A program made the position numbers and the translations under genes. A DNA stretch of 64,000 nucleotides from contig JAFZHB010000012.1 of NCBI GenBank assembly GCA_017555105.1, forward strand, positions 1 to 64,000. Direction: 5' to 3'. Source of the stretch: Alistipes sp. GTDB taxonomy: Bacteria > Bacteroidota > Bacteroidia > Bacteroidales > Rikenellaceae. The notes under the pieces were generated by a model. That model was not told the DNA's origin, did not search any database, and was given only the letters and a program-made list of their open reading frames with translations. Position 1 is the first letter of the stretch. Each line of letters starts with the position of its first letter. Below, piece after piece: positions 28,084 through 36,525 of this stretch.

Positions 28084-28824
28084 CTATCGCTGCGCCTCCA
28101 GACGCTCGTAGATGGCCACCATCTCCTCGCGCGTGGCATCTGCCAACTCACGCAACGGCTCGTTCTGCAGACGCTCGACCGAGATCGGATCGAGGATCTC
28201 GAGCGTGACGCGGTTGCGCCAGCTCCACTGCCAGCTCTTCGGGCGCATCACCGTACGCGTGCCGTGCAGCACAATGGGCAACACCTCCACCTCGTTGCGC
28301 TTTGCCAGGTCAAAAGCACCCGGGTTGAAACGACCCATCTGACCCGTTTTCGAGCGCGTGCCCTCGGGGAAGATGGCGATCGAGACACCACGCTCGAGCC
28401 ACATCTTACCCTCCTCGCGCAGCTGCTCCAGCGCCTGCGTCGCACGGCCACGGTTGATCAGGATATCGCCATGCAGGAAGAGAAACTGACCGAAATAGGG
28501 AGCTTTGACCACCTCGATCTTCGACACCCAGCGATACTCCAAACGCAGGAAGTAGAGCACCACGATATCGAAGAGCGTGTTGTGGTTCATCACAATCACA
28601 TAGGGCTTCTTCGGGTCGACCTTCTCCCAGCCCACCACGCGATGCGACCAGCAGGGAGGCAACACCATGAAGCTGCGCACCAAGATACGCGAGCAGAGGT
28701 GCACCACCGTACGGCGCTTATCGAAGGGGTAGCACACCACAAAGGCCACCGCCGAGAGCAGCAGGAAGAGCGTACAGAGCACAAAGGCCACCAAATAGAG
28801 CACGATCGAATAGAGGATCTTCAT
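28084..28824 (-). CDS. plsC: 1-acyl-sn-glycerol-3-phosphate acyltransferase
   Basis: Transfers an acyl chain to lysophosphatidate to form phosphatidate at the inner membrane. The start is placed at ATG 28824 (MKILYSIVLYLVAFVLC), opening an N-terminal membrane segment; a longer frame to 28878 adds non-membrane residues. In 246 residues it has the catalytic NHNTLFD (HxxxxD) motif, FLHGDILINRG for substrate binding, IFPEGTRSKTG and a VLPIVLHGT motif. Length matches PlsC. It is the promoter-proximal gene before parE. Confidence 0.92.
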   Translation of the reverse strand: MKILYSIVLYLVAFVLCTLFLLLSAVAFVVCYPFDKRRTVVHLCSRILVRSFMVLPPCWSHRVVGWEKVDPKKPYVIVMNHNTLFDIVVLYFLRLEYRWVSKIEVVKAPYFGQFLFLHGDILINRGRATQALEQLREEGKMWLERGVSIAIFPEGTRSKTGQMGRFNPGAFDLAKRNEVEVLPIVLHGTRTVMRPKSWQWSWRNRVTLEILDPISVERLQNEPLRELADATREEMVAIYERLEAQR

Positions 28825-29127
28825 AGTTTTTCGTCTTTTAGCAAAAGGGGACAAAACCCCACAATAATCAACTTGCAAAATTATACATTTTTCACGGATA
28901 TACCTATAATTATCGGGAATAAAGTTTTCAACATTTTTCCCGCTCCCCGCTCCCCCACCCTGCGATCCACAAAAATCGCTTGGCCGACTGCCAAAAGTGG
29001 ACAGCGTCGTGTATTTTTTTCATTTTTTTTCGGAAAAATTAGTTCTTTGCATTGCAAAGTATATTTTTTTTTCCATATCTTTGCAGCGAGAAATAATAGA
29101 AAAAGCAAACAACAACCTCTAAAAACC
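28825..29127. other. Divergent intergenic region between plsC and the TonB-type barrel gene
   Basis: About 300 AT-rich bases. It holds the plus-strand promoter of the barrel gene (29051-29083) and a possible minus-strand -7 box TAATTTTG at 28876-28883 for plsC. Nothing else is recognised. Confidence 0.6.
29051..29083 (+). promoter_or_regulatory. Promoter of the TonB-dependent-receptor-like gene
   Basis: -33 element ATTG (29051-29054), 21-bp spacer and -7 box TATCTTTG (29076-29083). Transcription would begin about 29090, leaving a leader near 38 nt before the ATG at 29128. Confidence 0.7.
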
Positions 29128-31473
29128 ATGAAAAAGCACCTCTTTTTACTCCTCTTTGCGCTCCTGGCCTCGGTGAGCGCATGGGCCGCACGGCAGCAGG
29201 AGACAACCGGCCGCATTGTCGACGAGCAGGGCAACGCCGTGGCTTTTGCCACCGTTGTACTGCTCTCGGACAATGAACAGGCAGCCGGCACCACAAGCGA
29301 CCAGGAAGGCCACTTCGCACTCGTCGCGCCGTCGGGGCACTACACCCTCTCGGTAACCCACATCAGCTACGCCCCGCTTGAGCGCACAGTCGACCTCGTG
29401 GCAGGCAGCTCTCTGGGCGAGATCACCCTCGCGCCCGCCGCGCAGAGCATCGATGCTGTGGTTGTAAAGGGGCAACTCGTACGCCGCGAAGCGGATCGTT
29501 TCGTGGTCGATGTTGCTAACTCGCTATCGGCCGTCGGCAAGGATGGCGTAGAGCTATTGGAGCGCGCCCCGGGCGTCTGGATCAACGACGACAAAATCTC
29601 AATCAACGGCAAGAGCGGCTCGAAGGTCTACCTCAACGACCGCGAACTCAACCTCAGCGGCGAACAGCTGATCACCTACCTCAAGACACTGCGCGCCGAG
29701 GAGATTCAGAAGATCGAGGTGATCCCCACCTCGGGTGCGGACTACGACGCCGACTCGGCCTCGGGCATCATCAAGATCACGCTTCGCCGTCGCCGCGAGA
29801 ACGGCTCGCAGGGGTCGGTTCAACTATGGAACTCCGCCAACAACTACGGCCGAAATTGGAACCCCTCGGCCAACATCGCACTCCACAGCGGCAAGCTCGA
29901 TCTGAACGCTGCGGCCTGGTTCAGCGACCAGTACGCCGAGTCGCACGCCACCGAGCAGACCCGCTACTTTAGCAGCAACTCGCAGCTCAACTCCCAATCA
30001 CACCTCGAGGAGGAGAACAACAACATCGGAGGCCGTCTCGATGCGGTCTACGAGCTGCACAAAAACCACTCGATCGGCCTGGGCGGACGCTTCACGCAAT
30101 CGACCTCGGAGGAGGAGAACACCTCGCACTCGCTGTTGCGCAACGAGGCGACGCAGCGTGAGACAAACTCACTATTCAAAAGCCTTAACGATCAACAAGA
30201 TATCAGAGGTAGCTTCAACTATGTCTGGAAGATCGATTCAGCGGGTTCGACGCTCAAACTTTTGGCCGATTATTTGGTGCGCAAGGATGACAGCAACCAC
30301 GACAACAAGAGCGTCGTAAACGGCCTTGATTCGCTCTATCGCGACTACACCAATTCGAAGTACCGCATGGCCACCTCGTCGCTTGCCTGGGAGCAGCATC
30401 TCTCGCCCAAAGTGGTCTTGCAGGCGGGTGGAAAGTACACCTACTACCGCATGCAGACGGAGGCTCTCTATGAGTATGAGAAGAACAACGCGTGGCTCAC
30501 GAACGAGCGCGAGAGCTTTCGGATCGACTACAACGAGCAGATCGCTGCAGCCTATGGTATTCTGCGTGCCAACTTCGACCGTTGGGGCGTGGTAGCCGGT
30601 CTGCGCGGCGAGTACACCCACACCGAGAGCGACGGCTCGAAGCTCGGCAAGGATTACTTCTCGCTCTTCCCGAACCTGAACCTCTCCTACAAGCTCCACA
30701 AGGAGGGCAAGCACATGCTCATCGGGCAGTATGCGCGTAAGATCTCGCGCCCCTCGTTCTGGCAGCTCAACCCCCAGCGCACGCAGATATCGGACTACAC
30801 CTATCAGACGGGAAATCCGCTGCTCGATCCCTCCTACACGCACGACATGAACCTTACGCTGGTGGGCTGGTACAAATACACGCTCACGGCGGGTGTCACG
30901 CTCCACACCGACGAGATTCAGCAGAACTTTGTCACCGATCCGAACGATCCGAACATCATCTACATCAACCAGATCAACTACAAGCAGACGCACCAATACT
31001 ACCTCAACCTCAATGCGCCGATGCAGCTCACCAAGTGGTGGGAGGCGAACGCCAACCTGACCTATCTGGCCTGGGAACAGCGCGTCACGGCCAACGCACC
31101 GGTAGCGCTCCGCCACATATTGACAACCTACGCCTCATCAACCTTCACACTCCCTGCGAAGTTCTACATCGACCTCTCGTGGAACTACCACAACCGCATC
31201 ACGATGGGTAACGCCGTCATTCAAGCCGCACACCAAGTCAATGCGCAGATCAAGAAGCGTTTCGGCGACCACTTCACGGCAACGCTCGGCGTGCGCAACC
31301 TCTTCGATTCGCAGCAGAAACTCAGCGCCAAGAACGAGCAATTCGACCGCCGATACAACCTCGATCAATTCTGGGGCGCCCGTATGTTCCGCTTCGGTTT
31401 GACCTGGAACTTCAAGAGTGGCAAGGCCTTCCGTCAGCGCACGGTGGAGCAGAGCGACGAGAACCGCTTGTAG
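29128..31473 (+). CDS. TonB-dependent-receptor family outer-membrane barrel with CarboxypepD_reg-like domain
   Basis: A 781-residue outer-membrane protein. The start is set at ATG 29128, which opens a signal peptide (MKKHLFLLLFALLASVSAWA); the longer frame upstream is antisense to plsC. Residues about 24-105 form a carboxypeptidase-regulatory-like beta-sandwich (TGRIVDEQGNAVAFATVVLL). Residues about 115-225 form a plug (VELLERAPGVWINDDKISING, DYDADSASGIIKITLRRR), followed by an OMP_b-brl_3-type barrel to the C-terminus. No SusD-like partner follows, so it is unlikely to be a SusC glycan importer. It could bind metal chelates or peptides; substrate unknown. Monocistronic: own promoter and a strong terminator. 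Confidence 0.85.
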   Translation: MKKHLFLLLFALLASVSAWAARQQETTGRIVDEQGNAVAFATVVLLSDNEQAAGTTSDQEGHFALVAPSGHYTLSVTHISYAPLERTVDLVAGSSLGEITLAPAAQSIDAVVVKGQLVRREADRFVVDVANSLSAVGKDGVELLERAPGVWINDDKISINGKSGSKVYLNDRELNLSGEQLITYLKTLRAEEIQKIEVIPTSGADYDADSASGIIKITLRRRRENGSQGSVQLWNSANNYGRNWNPSANIALHSGKLDLNAAAWFSDQYAESHATEQTRYFSSNSQLNSQSHLEEENNNIGGRLDAVYELHKNHSIGLGGRFTQSTSEEENTSHSLLRNEATQRETNSLFKSLNDQQDIRGSFNYVWKIDSAGSTLKLLADYLVRKDDSNHDNKSVVNGLDSLYRDYTNSKYRMATSSLAWEQHLSPKVVLQAGGKYTYYRMQTEALYEYEKNNAWLTNERESFRIDYNEQIAAAYGILRANFDRWGVVAGLRGEYTHTESDGSKLGKDYFSLFPNLNLSYKLHKEGKHMLIGQYARKISRPSFWQLNPQRTQISDYTYQTGNPLLDPSYTHDMNLTLVGWYKYTLTAGVTLHTDEIQQNFVTDPNDPNIIYINQINYKQTHQYYLNLNAPMQLTKWWEANANLTYLAWEQRVTANAPVALRHILTTYASSTFTLPAKFYIDLSWNYHNRITMGNAVIQAAHQVNAQIKKRFGDHFTATLGVRNLFDSQQKLSAKNEQFDRRYNLDQFWGARMFRFGLTWNFKSGKAFRQRTVEQSDENRL

Positions 31474-31480
31474 ATCAAAA

Positions 31481-31516
31481 CAAACAAGGGCACCCAAAAT
31501 TGGGTGCCCTTGTTTG
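31481..31516. terminator. Bidirectional terminator between convergent genes
   Basis: A perfect 16-bp stem (CAAACAAGGGCACCCA at 31481-31496 with its complement at 31501-31516) around an AAAT loop, lying between the stop of the plus-strand barrel gene and the stop of the minus-strand lemA gene. Confidence 0.9.
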
Positions 31517-31532
31517 TCTAAACAAAGCAACT

Positions 31533-32108
31533 TTAGAAGGCAACCGCGGGTGCCTGTGCCGTACCCTCAGCCGCCTCAAAATAGGCCTTCTTATCGAAGC
31601 CGAAAGCACCGGCCAGCAGGTTGGCGGGGAAGCGACGAACCGCTACATTGTAGCGCTTAGCCACCTCATTAAACTCCTTGCGAGCCACGGCGATACGGTT
31701 CTCCGTACCCTCCAGCTGCGCCTGCAGTTCCAGGAAGTTCTGATTCGCCTTCAGATCGGGATAGTTCTCGGCAATGGCGATCAGACGACCCAAAGCCGTG
31801 CGCACCTCGCTCTGTGCAGCCTGATACTGCGCCAGCTTCTCGGGCGTAAGCTCCTCGGCCGAAAGCTTGATCGAGGTAGCAGCTGCACGCGCAGCGACCA
31901 CACCCTCGAGCGTTGCGCTCTCGTGAGCGGCATAGCCCTTCACCGTATTCACCAGGTTCGGAATCAGGTCGGCACGACGCTGATACTGCGTTTCGACATT
32001 CGACCAAGCGGTCGACACCGCCTCATCCTTCGTCACCAGACCGTTGTAGGTACTAAAAGCCCAAAGAGCGGCAAGCACCACAACACCCAAGGCAATCCAT
32101 TTCTTCAT
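31533..32108 (-). CDS. lemA: LemA family protein
   Basis: A 191-residue membrane-anchored protein: one N-terminal helix (MKKWIALGVVVLAALWAFST) followed by a long helical domain with the family motifs AWSNVETQYQRRADLIPNLV, LIAIAENYPDLKANQNFLELQAQLEGTENRI and YNVAVRRFPANLLAGAFGF. LemA proteins are widespread and their biochemical role is not settled. It is last in a unit with the TPM-domain protein (58 bp apart); LemA-TPM pairs are common, suggesting joint action at the envelope. Confidence 0.92.
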   Translation of the reverse strand: MKKWIALGVVVLAALWAFSTYNGLVTKDEAVSTAWSNVETQYQRRADLIPNLVNTVKGYAAHESATLEGVVAARAAATSIKLSAEELTPEKLAQYQAAQSEVRTALGRLIAIAENYPDLKANQNFLELQAQLEGTENRIAVARKEFNEVAKRYNVAVRRFPANLLAGAFGFDKKAYFEAAEGTAQAPAVAF

Positions 32109-32125
32109 AACTGTTTCTCTTTTAA

Positions 32126-32161
32126 ATTAATTTTGAATTTTGAATTCTAAATTTTGAATTT
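32126..32161. repeat. Dispersed AT-rich intergenic element, copy 3
   Basis: Core TTGAATTTTGAATTC followed by TAAATTTTGAATTT, between the TPM-domain gene stop and the lemA start. This is the clearest copy; the others are at 12911, 22798, 58201 and 63365. Confidence 0.65.
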
Positions 32162-32166
32162 CAGAT

Positions 32167-33072
32167 TTACCATCTCGATCCTGCTCCGCCACCACCAAAA
32201 TGGCCGCCGCCGAAGCCTCCACCCATCGATCCGCCGCCAAAGCCGCGACCGCCACCAAAACCGCCGATAAAGGGGCCTCCCAGGCCACCGCTGCGGTGGT
32301 TGTTATCGAAGTGGGTGTATTCGGTTTTATCGCGTTTAACCTCCTTGCCGCAGTGTTTGCAGCGGTAGGTGTATTGCGTCAGGCGCAGCCCCTTGGTGGT
32401 CGTCACCTGCTGATCCGTCAACTGCAACGAGGGGCGATGGCAGCGCGGACAACGCACCGCCAGATACCACACCAAAAAGAGGAAGATCAGCGGCAGTGCC
32501 ACAACAGCCAACAACAGCGCCCAGAGCTCCACCTCGGCCTCCTCTTCCGGCAACGGATCGGCACCCTGCAGCTGCTGCGCCACAGCCTCCACGCCGGCCA
32601 CCATACCTTGGCTGTAGTCGCCACGGCGGAACCACGGGAGCATATAGTTCATCTGGATGCGTTTGCAGATGGCATCGGGGAGCACACCCTCCAAGCCGTC
32701 ACCCGTCACGAACCGGATCTCGTGCATCCCCTCCACGAGCAGGATACCCAAGCCGTTATCCCCGTCAGCTCGACCCACACCCCACTCCGAGAAGAGTCGG
32801 ATGGCAAACGCAAAGGGATCGCCTCCGTGGATCTCTCGCACAGCCACCACAGCCACCTCGGCCAAGCGCGCCTGGCGCAGCGAATCGCAGATGCGATCGA
32901 TGGTGGCCACAGCCTCTCGGGAGAGGATGCCGTCGGGGTTCGAGACGAAGCGGGTGCGATCGACAAGCTGCACATTCGGCACTTCGCTCGTGCGGTAGGC
33001 ACGCGCGAGGACAGGGGCTGCAAAGAGGAGTAGCAGACCTGCCAAAATCAGGTATCGACGCAAGTTCTTCAT
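32167..33072 (-). CDS. TPM domain-containing membrane protein
   Basis: A 301-residue protein with a signal peptide (MKNLRRYLILAGLLLLFAAPVLA), a TPM domain at about 35-165 (RFVSNPDGILSREAVATIDR, DNGLGILLVEGMHEIRFVTGDGLEG), a membrane helix near 186-206, a zinc-ribbon-like pair of motifs (CPRCH and CKHCGKE), and a Gly-rich, Phe-rich tail (GGFGGGRGFGGGS). TPM domains occur in photosystem-II-repair and YgcG-type proteins; bacterial roles are mostly unknown. It lies 6 bp after the GH13 gene and is followed by lemA. Confidence 0.85.
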   Translation of the reverse strand: MKNLRRYLILAGLLLLFAAPVLARAYRTSEVPNVQLVDRTRFVSNPDGILSREAVATIDRICDSLRQARLAEVAVVAVREIHGGDPFAFAIRLFSEWGVGRADGDNGLGILLVEGMHEIRFVTGDGLEGVLPDAICKRIQMNYMLPWFRRGDYSQGMVAGVEAVAQQLQGADPLPEEEAEVELWALLLAVVALPLIFLFLVWYLAVRCPRCHRPSLQLTDQQVTTTKGLRLTQYTYRCKHCGKEVKRDKTEYTHFDNNHRSGGLGGPFIGGFGGGRGFGGGSMGGGFGGGHFGGGGAGSRW

Positions 33073-33078
33073 CCCTTA

Positions 33079-34350
33079 TTATCGGTTTTGCACCAGCACG
33101 CGGTACTCCCACGGGCCCATCACCTCGCTCACCTCGGTCGGCAGCGTGTACTCCTTCTCGGCAAAGTAGTCGCGATAGCGGCCGGCATAGATACCCGTGT
33201 TGTACTCGGCCTGGATCGTATAGGGCGAGAAGTTCATCACCGCAATGACGCGGTTACCCTCCGTCTCGCGCACAAGAATCATCAGGCAATCCTCGGCATT
33301 GTTACGAATCTCGACCCAGTTACGCTCCTCGCCACCTGCCCAAAGTGCCGGGTTATCGTGGTGGAGAGCAATGAGTTGCGCGTAGCGTTTCGTGAACTTA
33401 TTGCGGCGATATACGGGGATCGGATCGCGATCGAAGAAGGCGAAGACATGGTCGTAGCCGATCTCCTGTCCCGTGTAGAGGAGCGGCAGGCCATTCGGCA
33501 CCACAAAGGTAAAGAGCGACATGATCTCATGCGCTGCACCCATGCGGGTAAACTCCGTGCCGTTCCACGAGTTCTCGTCATGGTTCGAAGTGAAGCTCAA
33601 GCGCAGTGCCGACTGCGGCATACCATCGTGGTAGAGGTAGTCGCGCAGGGCCGTTACACGCAGGTTCTGCTGTGCCACATCGTTCATCAGGTGGTGTTGA
33701 CGCCAACCGTAGTAGGCATTGAAACCACCCACACAGCAGAGGGGCACCTCCTCGGCCTCCGAGAGCATAAACAGATCGGGCTTCAGGCGGCGCAACGAGC
33801 AAGAGGCATAGCACCAGAACTCGGTCGGCACCAGCATCGCCATATCACAGCGGAAGCCGTCGATGGCGTGCTCCTCGACCCAAAAACGCATAGCATCGAC
33901 CTGCCCCTGCCATACGGCCGTATTCGTATAGTCGAGCTTCGCCGTATCGGTCCAACCGCAGGGAATCTTCGGCGCACCGTCCTCGTATTCATACCAATCG
34001 GGGTGCTCGGTGATCCAGCGGGCATCGCGCGCCGTATGGTTAGCCACCCAATCGAGCAGCACCTTCATCCCGAGGCGATGTGCCTCTGCCACAAAGGCAT
34101 CGAGATCGGCCAGCGTACCCAGATCGGGGCTCACGGCGCAGTAATCGCGCACCGAGTAGTAGGAGCCAAGCGTACCTTTGCGTGCCTCCTCGCCCACGGG
34201 GTGGATCGGCATCAGCCAGATGGCGTCGATGCCCATCTCGTGCAACCCCTTCAACCGCTTCTGCGCCGCACGCAGCGTGCCGGCCTTGGTCAGTTGGCGC
34301 ACATTCATCTCATAAATCACAGCCTTATGGCTCCATGCGGGATGTATCAT
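33079..34350 (-). CDS. GH13-family alpha-amylase-type glycoside hydrolase (cytoplasmic)
   Basis: A 423-residue (beta/alpha)8 enzyme without a signal peptide, so it probably acts on intracellular alpha-glucans or maltodextrins. GH13 conserved regions are visible: DWVANHT (region I), GFRCDMAM with the nucleophile Asp (region II), FMLSEAEE with the acid/base Glu (region III) and FTSNHDENS with the third Asp (region IV). A short C-terminal beta-domain follows. Substrate specificity cannot be read from the sequence. It has a -7 box upstream (34391-34398) and leads the GH13-TPM-lemA unit. Confidence 0.9.
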   Translation of the reverse strand: MIHPAWSHKAVIYEMNVRQLTKAGTLRAAQKRLKGLHEMGIDAIWLMPIHPVGEEARKGTLGSYYSVRDYCAVSPDLGTLADLDAFVAEAHRLGMKVLLDWVANHTARDARWITEHPDWYEYEDGAPKIPCGWTDTAKLDYTNTAVWQGQVDAMRFWVEEHAIDGFRCDMAMLVPTEFWCYASCSLRRLKPDLFMLSEAEEVPLCCVGGFNAYYGWRQHHLMNDVAQQNLRVTALRDYLYHDGMPQSALRLSFTSNHDENSWNGTEFTRMGAAHEIMSLFTFVVPNGLPLLYTGQEIGYDHVFAFFDRDPIPVYRRNKFTKRYAQLIALHHDNPALWAGGEERNWVEIRNNAEDCLMILVRETEGNRVIAVMNFSPYTIQAEYNTGIYAGRYRDYFAEKEYTLPTEVSEVMGPWEYRVLVQNR

Positions 34351-34390
34351 TTGTATCTTTTCTGATTCGTTAATGGACTTTTTCGGAGGC

Positions 34391-34398
34391 CAAAGATA
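34391..34398 (-). promoter_or_regulatory. -7 box for the GH13-TPM-lemA unit
   Basis: Minus-strand TATCTTTG, an exact match to the consensus, 40 bp upstream of the GH13 start. No -33 element at the standard distance is obvious, and the upstream terminator occupies the region. Confidence 0.5.
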
Positions 34399-34410
34399 TA
34401 CTTTTTTTTA

Positions 34411-34447
34411 CAAAAATGAGGCCGTCTAACGAAAGTTAGCGACCTCA
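34411..34447 (-). terminator. Terminator after the nucleotidyltransferase gene
   Basis: On the minus strand GAGGTCGCTAAC pairs with GTTAGACGGCCTC around a TTTC loop, with one bulge and a G-T pair, followed by ATTTTTG. It lies 40 bp past the stop at 34487. Confidence 0.7.
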
Positions 34448-34486
34448 ATTCTTGAAGAAACGGGATAACGAACGGAAATCCCGACC

Positions 34487-35398
34487 CTACTCCCAGAGTT
34501 TTTCGGGATACTTACCTGCAGCAATATACTCTTTCAGAGCAGCCACCAGCGCCGGCTTATCCTCCTTGTAGGTCACACCGTGCCACTGCGCATCGGAGCG
34601 CAGCACGCGCAGCTCCGAAGTGCCGTCGGCGATCAGTTTGTTGACCATCGTCGGGATGTAGAACTCGCCCTTGAGGTGGTCTTCGTTCTCGGCAAACCAC
34701 TGCTTGAAGTAGTTCTCCGTGTGGTCGAAATAGTCGGGCGTGAAACCGAAGAGATTCATCGATACGGGCGTATCCTCGGCCAGCGGCTCATCCTCGCCCA
34801 GGTCGTGGAACACGATACCGCCGTGCGGCATACGCTCGATCTTCGTACGCTCGACCATCGAGGTCAGGTTACCATTGGCATCCACTCCGCAGACGCCACG
34901 CGACACCGTACCATTCTCCGAGAGGGTCAGATTGAGGTTATAGGCAACCATGCAGTAGCGATCCTTCACCGTAGCGAGCTCCTTGAGGTAGGCACCGATC
35001 GTCTCGTAGGCCTCTGCACCGTAGAAGTCGTCGGCGTTGATCACCGCAAAGGGCTCATGGATCACCTCCTTAGCCATCAGCAGGGCGTGGTTCGTACCCC
35101 ACGGCTTCACACGGCCCTCGGGCACCGAGCATCCCTCGGGCAGGTAGTCCAACTCCTGGAAGACAAACTCCACAGCGATCTTACCACCAAAACGCTCCGC
35201 CGAGAAGACCTCGCGGAACTCCTTCTCAAAGGCGTGACGAATCACAAAAACCACCTTGCCAAAGCCGGCGCGAATGGCGTCGTAGATCGAATAATCAATG
35301 ATGGCCTCGTTGTTCGGGCCGACACCGTCCATCTGCTTCAGTGAGCCGTAGCGCGACCCCATACCCGCAGCAAGGACCAGCAGCGTAGGTTTTACCAT
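34487..35398 (-). CDS. NTP-transferase (sugar-nucleotide pyrophosphorylase-like) family protein
   Basis: A 303-residue protein beginning at ATG 35398 (MVKPTLLVLAAGMGSRYG); the frame extends further upstream but crosses the promoter. The N-terminal Rossmann-like fold shows the nucleotide loop LAAGMGSRYGSLKQM, the metal-binding Asp in FAVINADDFYG and a conserved KPWGTNHALLMA substrate segment. The family couples a sugar phosphate to an NTP; which sugar is not evident. It is monocistronic, with a -7 box at 35432-35439 and its own terminator. Confidence 0.8.
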   Translation of the reverse strand: MVKPTLLVLAAGMGSRYGSLKQMDGVGPNNEAIIDYSIYDAIRAGFGKVVFVIRHAFEKEFREVFSAERFGGKIAVEFVFQELDYLPEGCSVPEGRVKPWGTNHALLMAKEVIHEPFAVINADDFYGAEAYETIGAYLKELATVKDRYCMVAYNLNLTLSENGTVSRGVCGVDANGNLTSMVERTKIERMPHGGIVFHDLGEDEPLAEDTPVSMNLFGFTPDYFDHTENYFKQWFAENEDHLKGEFYIPTMVNKLIADGTSELRVLRSDAQWHGVTYKEDKPALVAALKEYIAAGKYPEKLWE

Positions 35399-35431
35399 AA
35401 TATTTTTTCTTTTTAAGTGTTTCCAAACACA

Positions 35432-35439
35432 CAAAGATA
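35432..35439 (-). promoter_or_regulatory. -7 box for the NTP-transferase gene
   Basis: Minus-strand TATCTTTG, 33 bp upstream of the start at 35398. The -33 region is poorly matched at normal spacing. Confidence 0.5.
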
Positions 35440-35613
35440 GAAAATTTCATCCATATCACACGCCAAAACAACAAAAAAAATCGACATCCGACACCTCGAA
35501 CCGGCCGATAAAAAGCTCTGCAGCACGCAGATCACCGTTCGACCAGCCACAGTTCGAGGGGATAGGGCAGTGATTTTTTTATTTTTCGAGCGATTTTTTC
35601 GGCGAAAAATGGT

Positions 35614-35621
35614 TATCTTTG
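35614..35621 (+). promoter_or_regulatory. -7 box for the LytM-ispC-rseP-radA unit
   Basis: Plus-strand TATCTTTG, 26 bp before the ATG at 35648; T-rich sequence occupies the -33 position. The remainder of the 35399-35647 divergent spacer shows no other feature. Confidence 0.55.
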
Positions 35622-35647
35622 CGTTTTACAAAGTAAAACGATCAACC

Positions 35648-36520
35648 ATGAAGCTCTTTAGCACGATCGCCGCAGCATGGCAGAACTTCTTTCGCAAGCG
35701 CCGTGTCGCCTGGCTCAATGCCCAGAGTGGCAGCGAGGAGGGACACATCCACCTTTCTCCGGCTGGCACGGTGGCGGCCTGCGTCTCGCTGCTCCTGATC
35801 CTCTTCATCGGGGTCTTAACCCTCGTGGCCTACACCCCCGTATTGGAGTTCCTACCCGGATACCGCACCGAGGCCACGCGCTCGCGCGAGAGCCTCATCC
35901 AGCATGTCATTCGCCTCGACTCGATGGAGCGCGTGATGAACGATATGCTCACCTACAATCGCAACATCGCCATGATCATGGCGGGTAAGACCCCCGTTGT
36001 GCGTACCATCGTATCGTCGGATAGTACGCGCACGAGCAAGATTCTCGTAATGCCCTCACGCGAGGACTCGATCCTGCGCGCTCAGATGGAGGGCGACGGC
36101 ATCTACTCGTTGGAGCGCAGCGCAACCACGACGCGTCGCTCGTTGCGTGCGGAGATCGAGCTGATCACCCCTACCGAGGGCTTGATCAGCGAACACTTCA
36201 ACATCGAGGAGGGTCGTTTCGGTGTGCGCATTACACCCCAATCGGCAGACCGCGTGATGGCGATCGACAACGGTACGATCATTGCCTCGATTTGGACGCC
36301 CGACGAAGGGTATCAACTCACGATCCAACACCGTGGAAACCTCGTAGCTCACTACAAGCACCTCTCCCAGCCCGCCGTCGTGGTGGGTCAGGCTGTGCGT
36401 GCCGGCGAGCTGATCGGTTACACGGCTACATACGGCGAGGGCGAGACGCCCAAAGCCTTCGAATTTGAACTCTGGAACAACGGAAAGGCCGTTGATCCGG
36501 AGGGTTACATTGTCTTCTAA
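35648..36520 (+). CDS. Membrane-anchored LytM (M23-like) protein with degenerate active site
   Basis: A 290-residue protein: cytoplasmic N-terminus, membrane helix at 41-62, a helical periplasmic stem and a C-terminal LytM fold (about 170-290) with the Gly/beta pattern of M23 endopeptidases (IDNGTIIASIWTPDEGYQLTIQHRGN, YKHLSQPAVVVGQAVRAGELIG). The residues that bind zinc are missing: the HxxxD motif reads R190-x-x-x-R194, and the HxH motif reads A270-x-E272. It therefore probably does not cut peptidoglycan, and may act like EnvC-type LytM regulators. It starts the ispC unit (5 bp gap). Confidence 0.8.
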   Translation: MKLFSTIAAAWQNFFRKRRVAWLNAQSGSEEGHIHLSPAGTVAACVSLLLILFIGVLTLVAYTPVLEFLPGYRTEATRSRESLIQHVIRLDSMERVMNDMLTYNRNIAMIMAGKTPVVRTIVSSDSTRTSKILVMPSREDSILRAQMEGDGIYSLERSATTTRRSLRAEIELITPTEGLISEHFNIEEGRFGVRITPQSADRVMAIDNGTIIASIWTPDEGYQLTIQHRGNLVAHYKHLSQPAVVVGQAVRAGELIGYTATYGEGETPKAFEFELWNNGKAVDPEGYIVF

Positions 36521-36525
36521 TCAGC

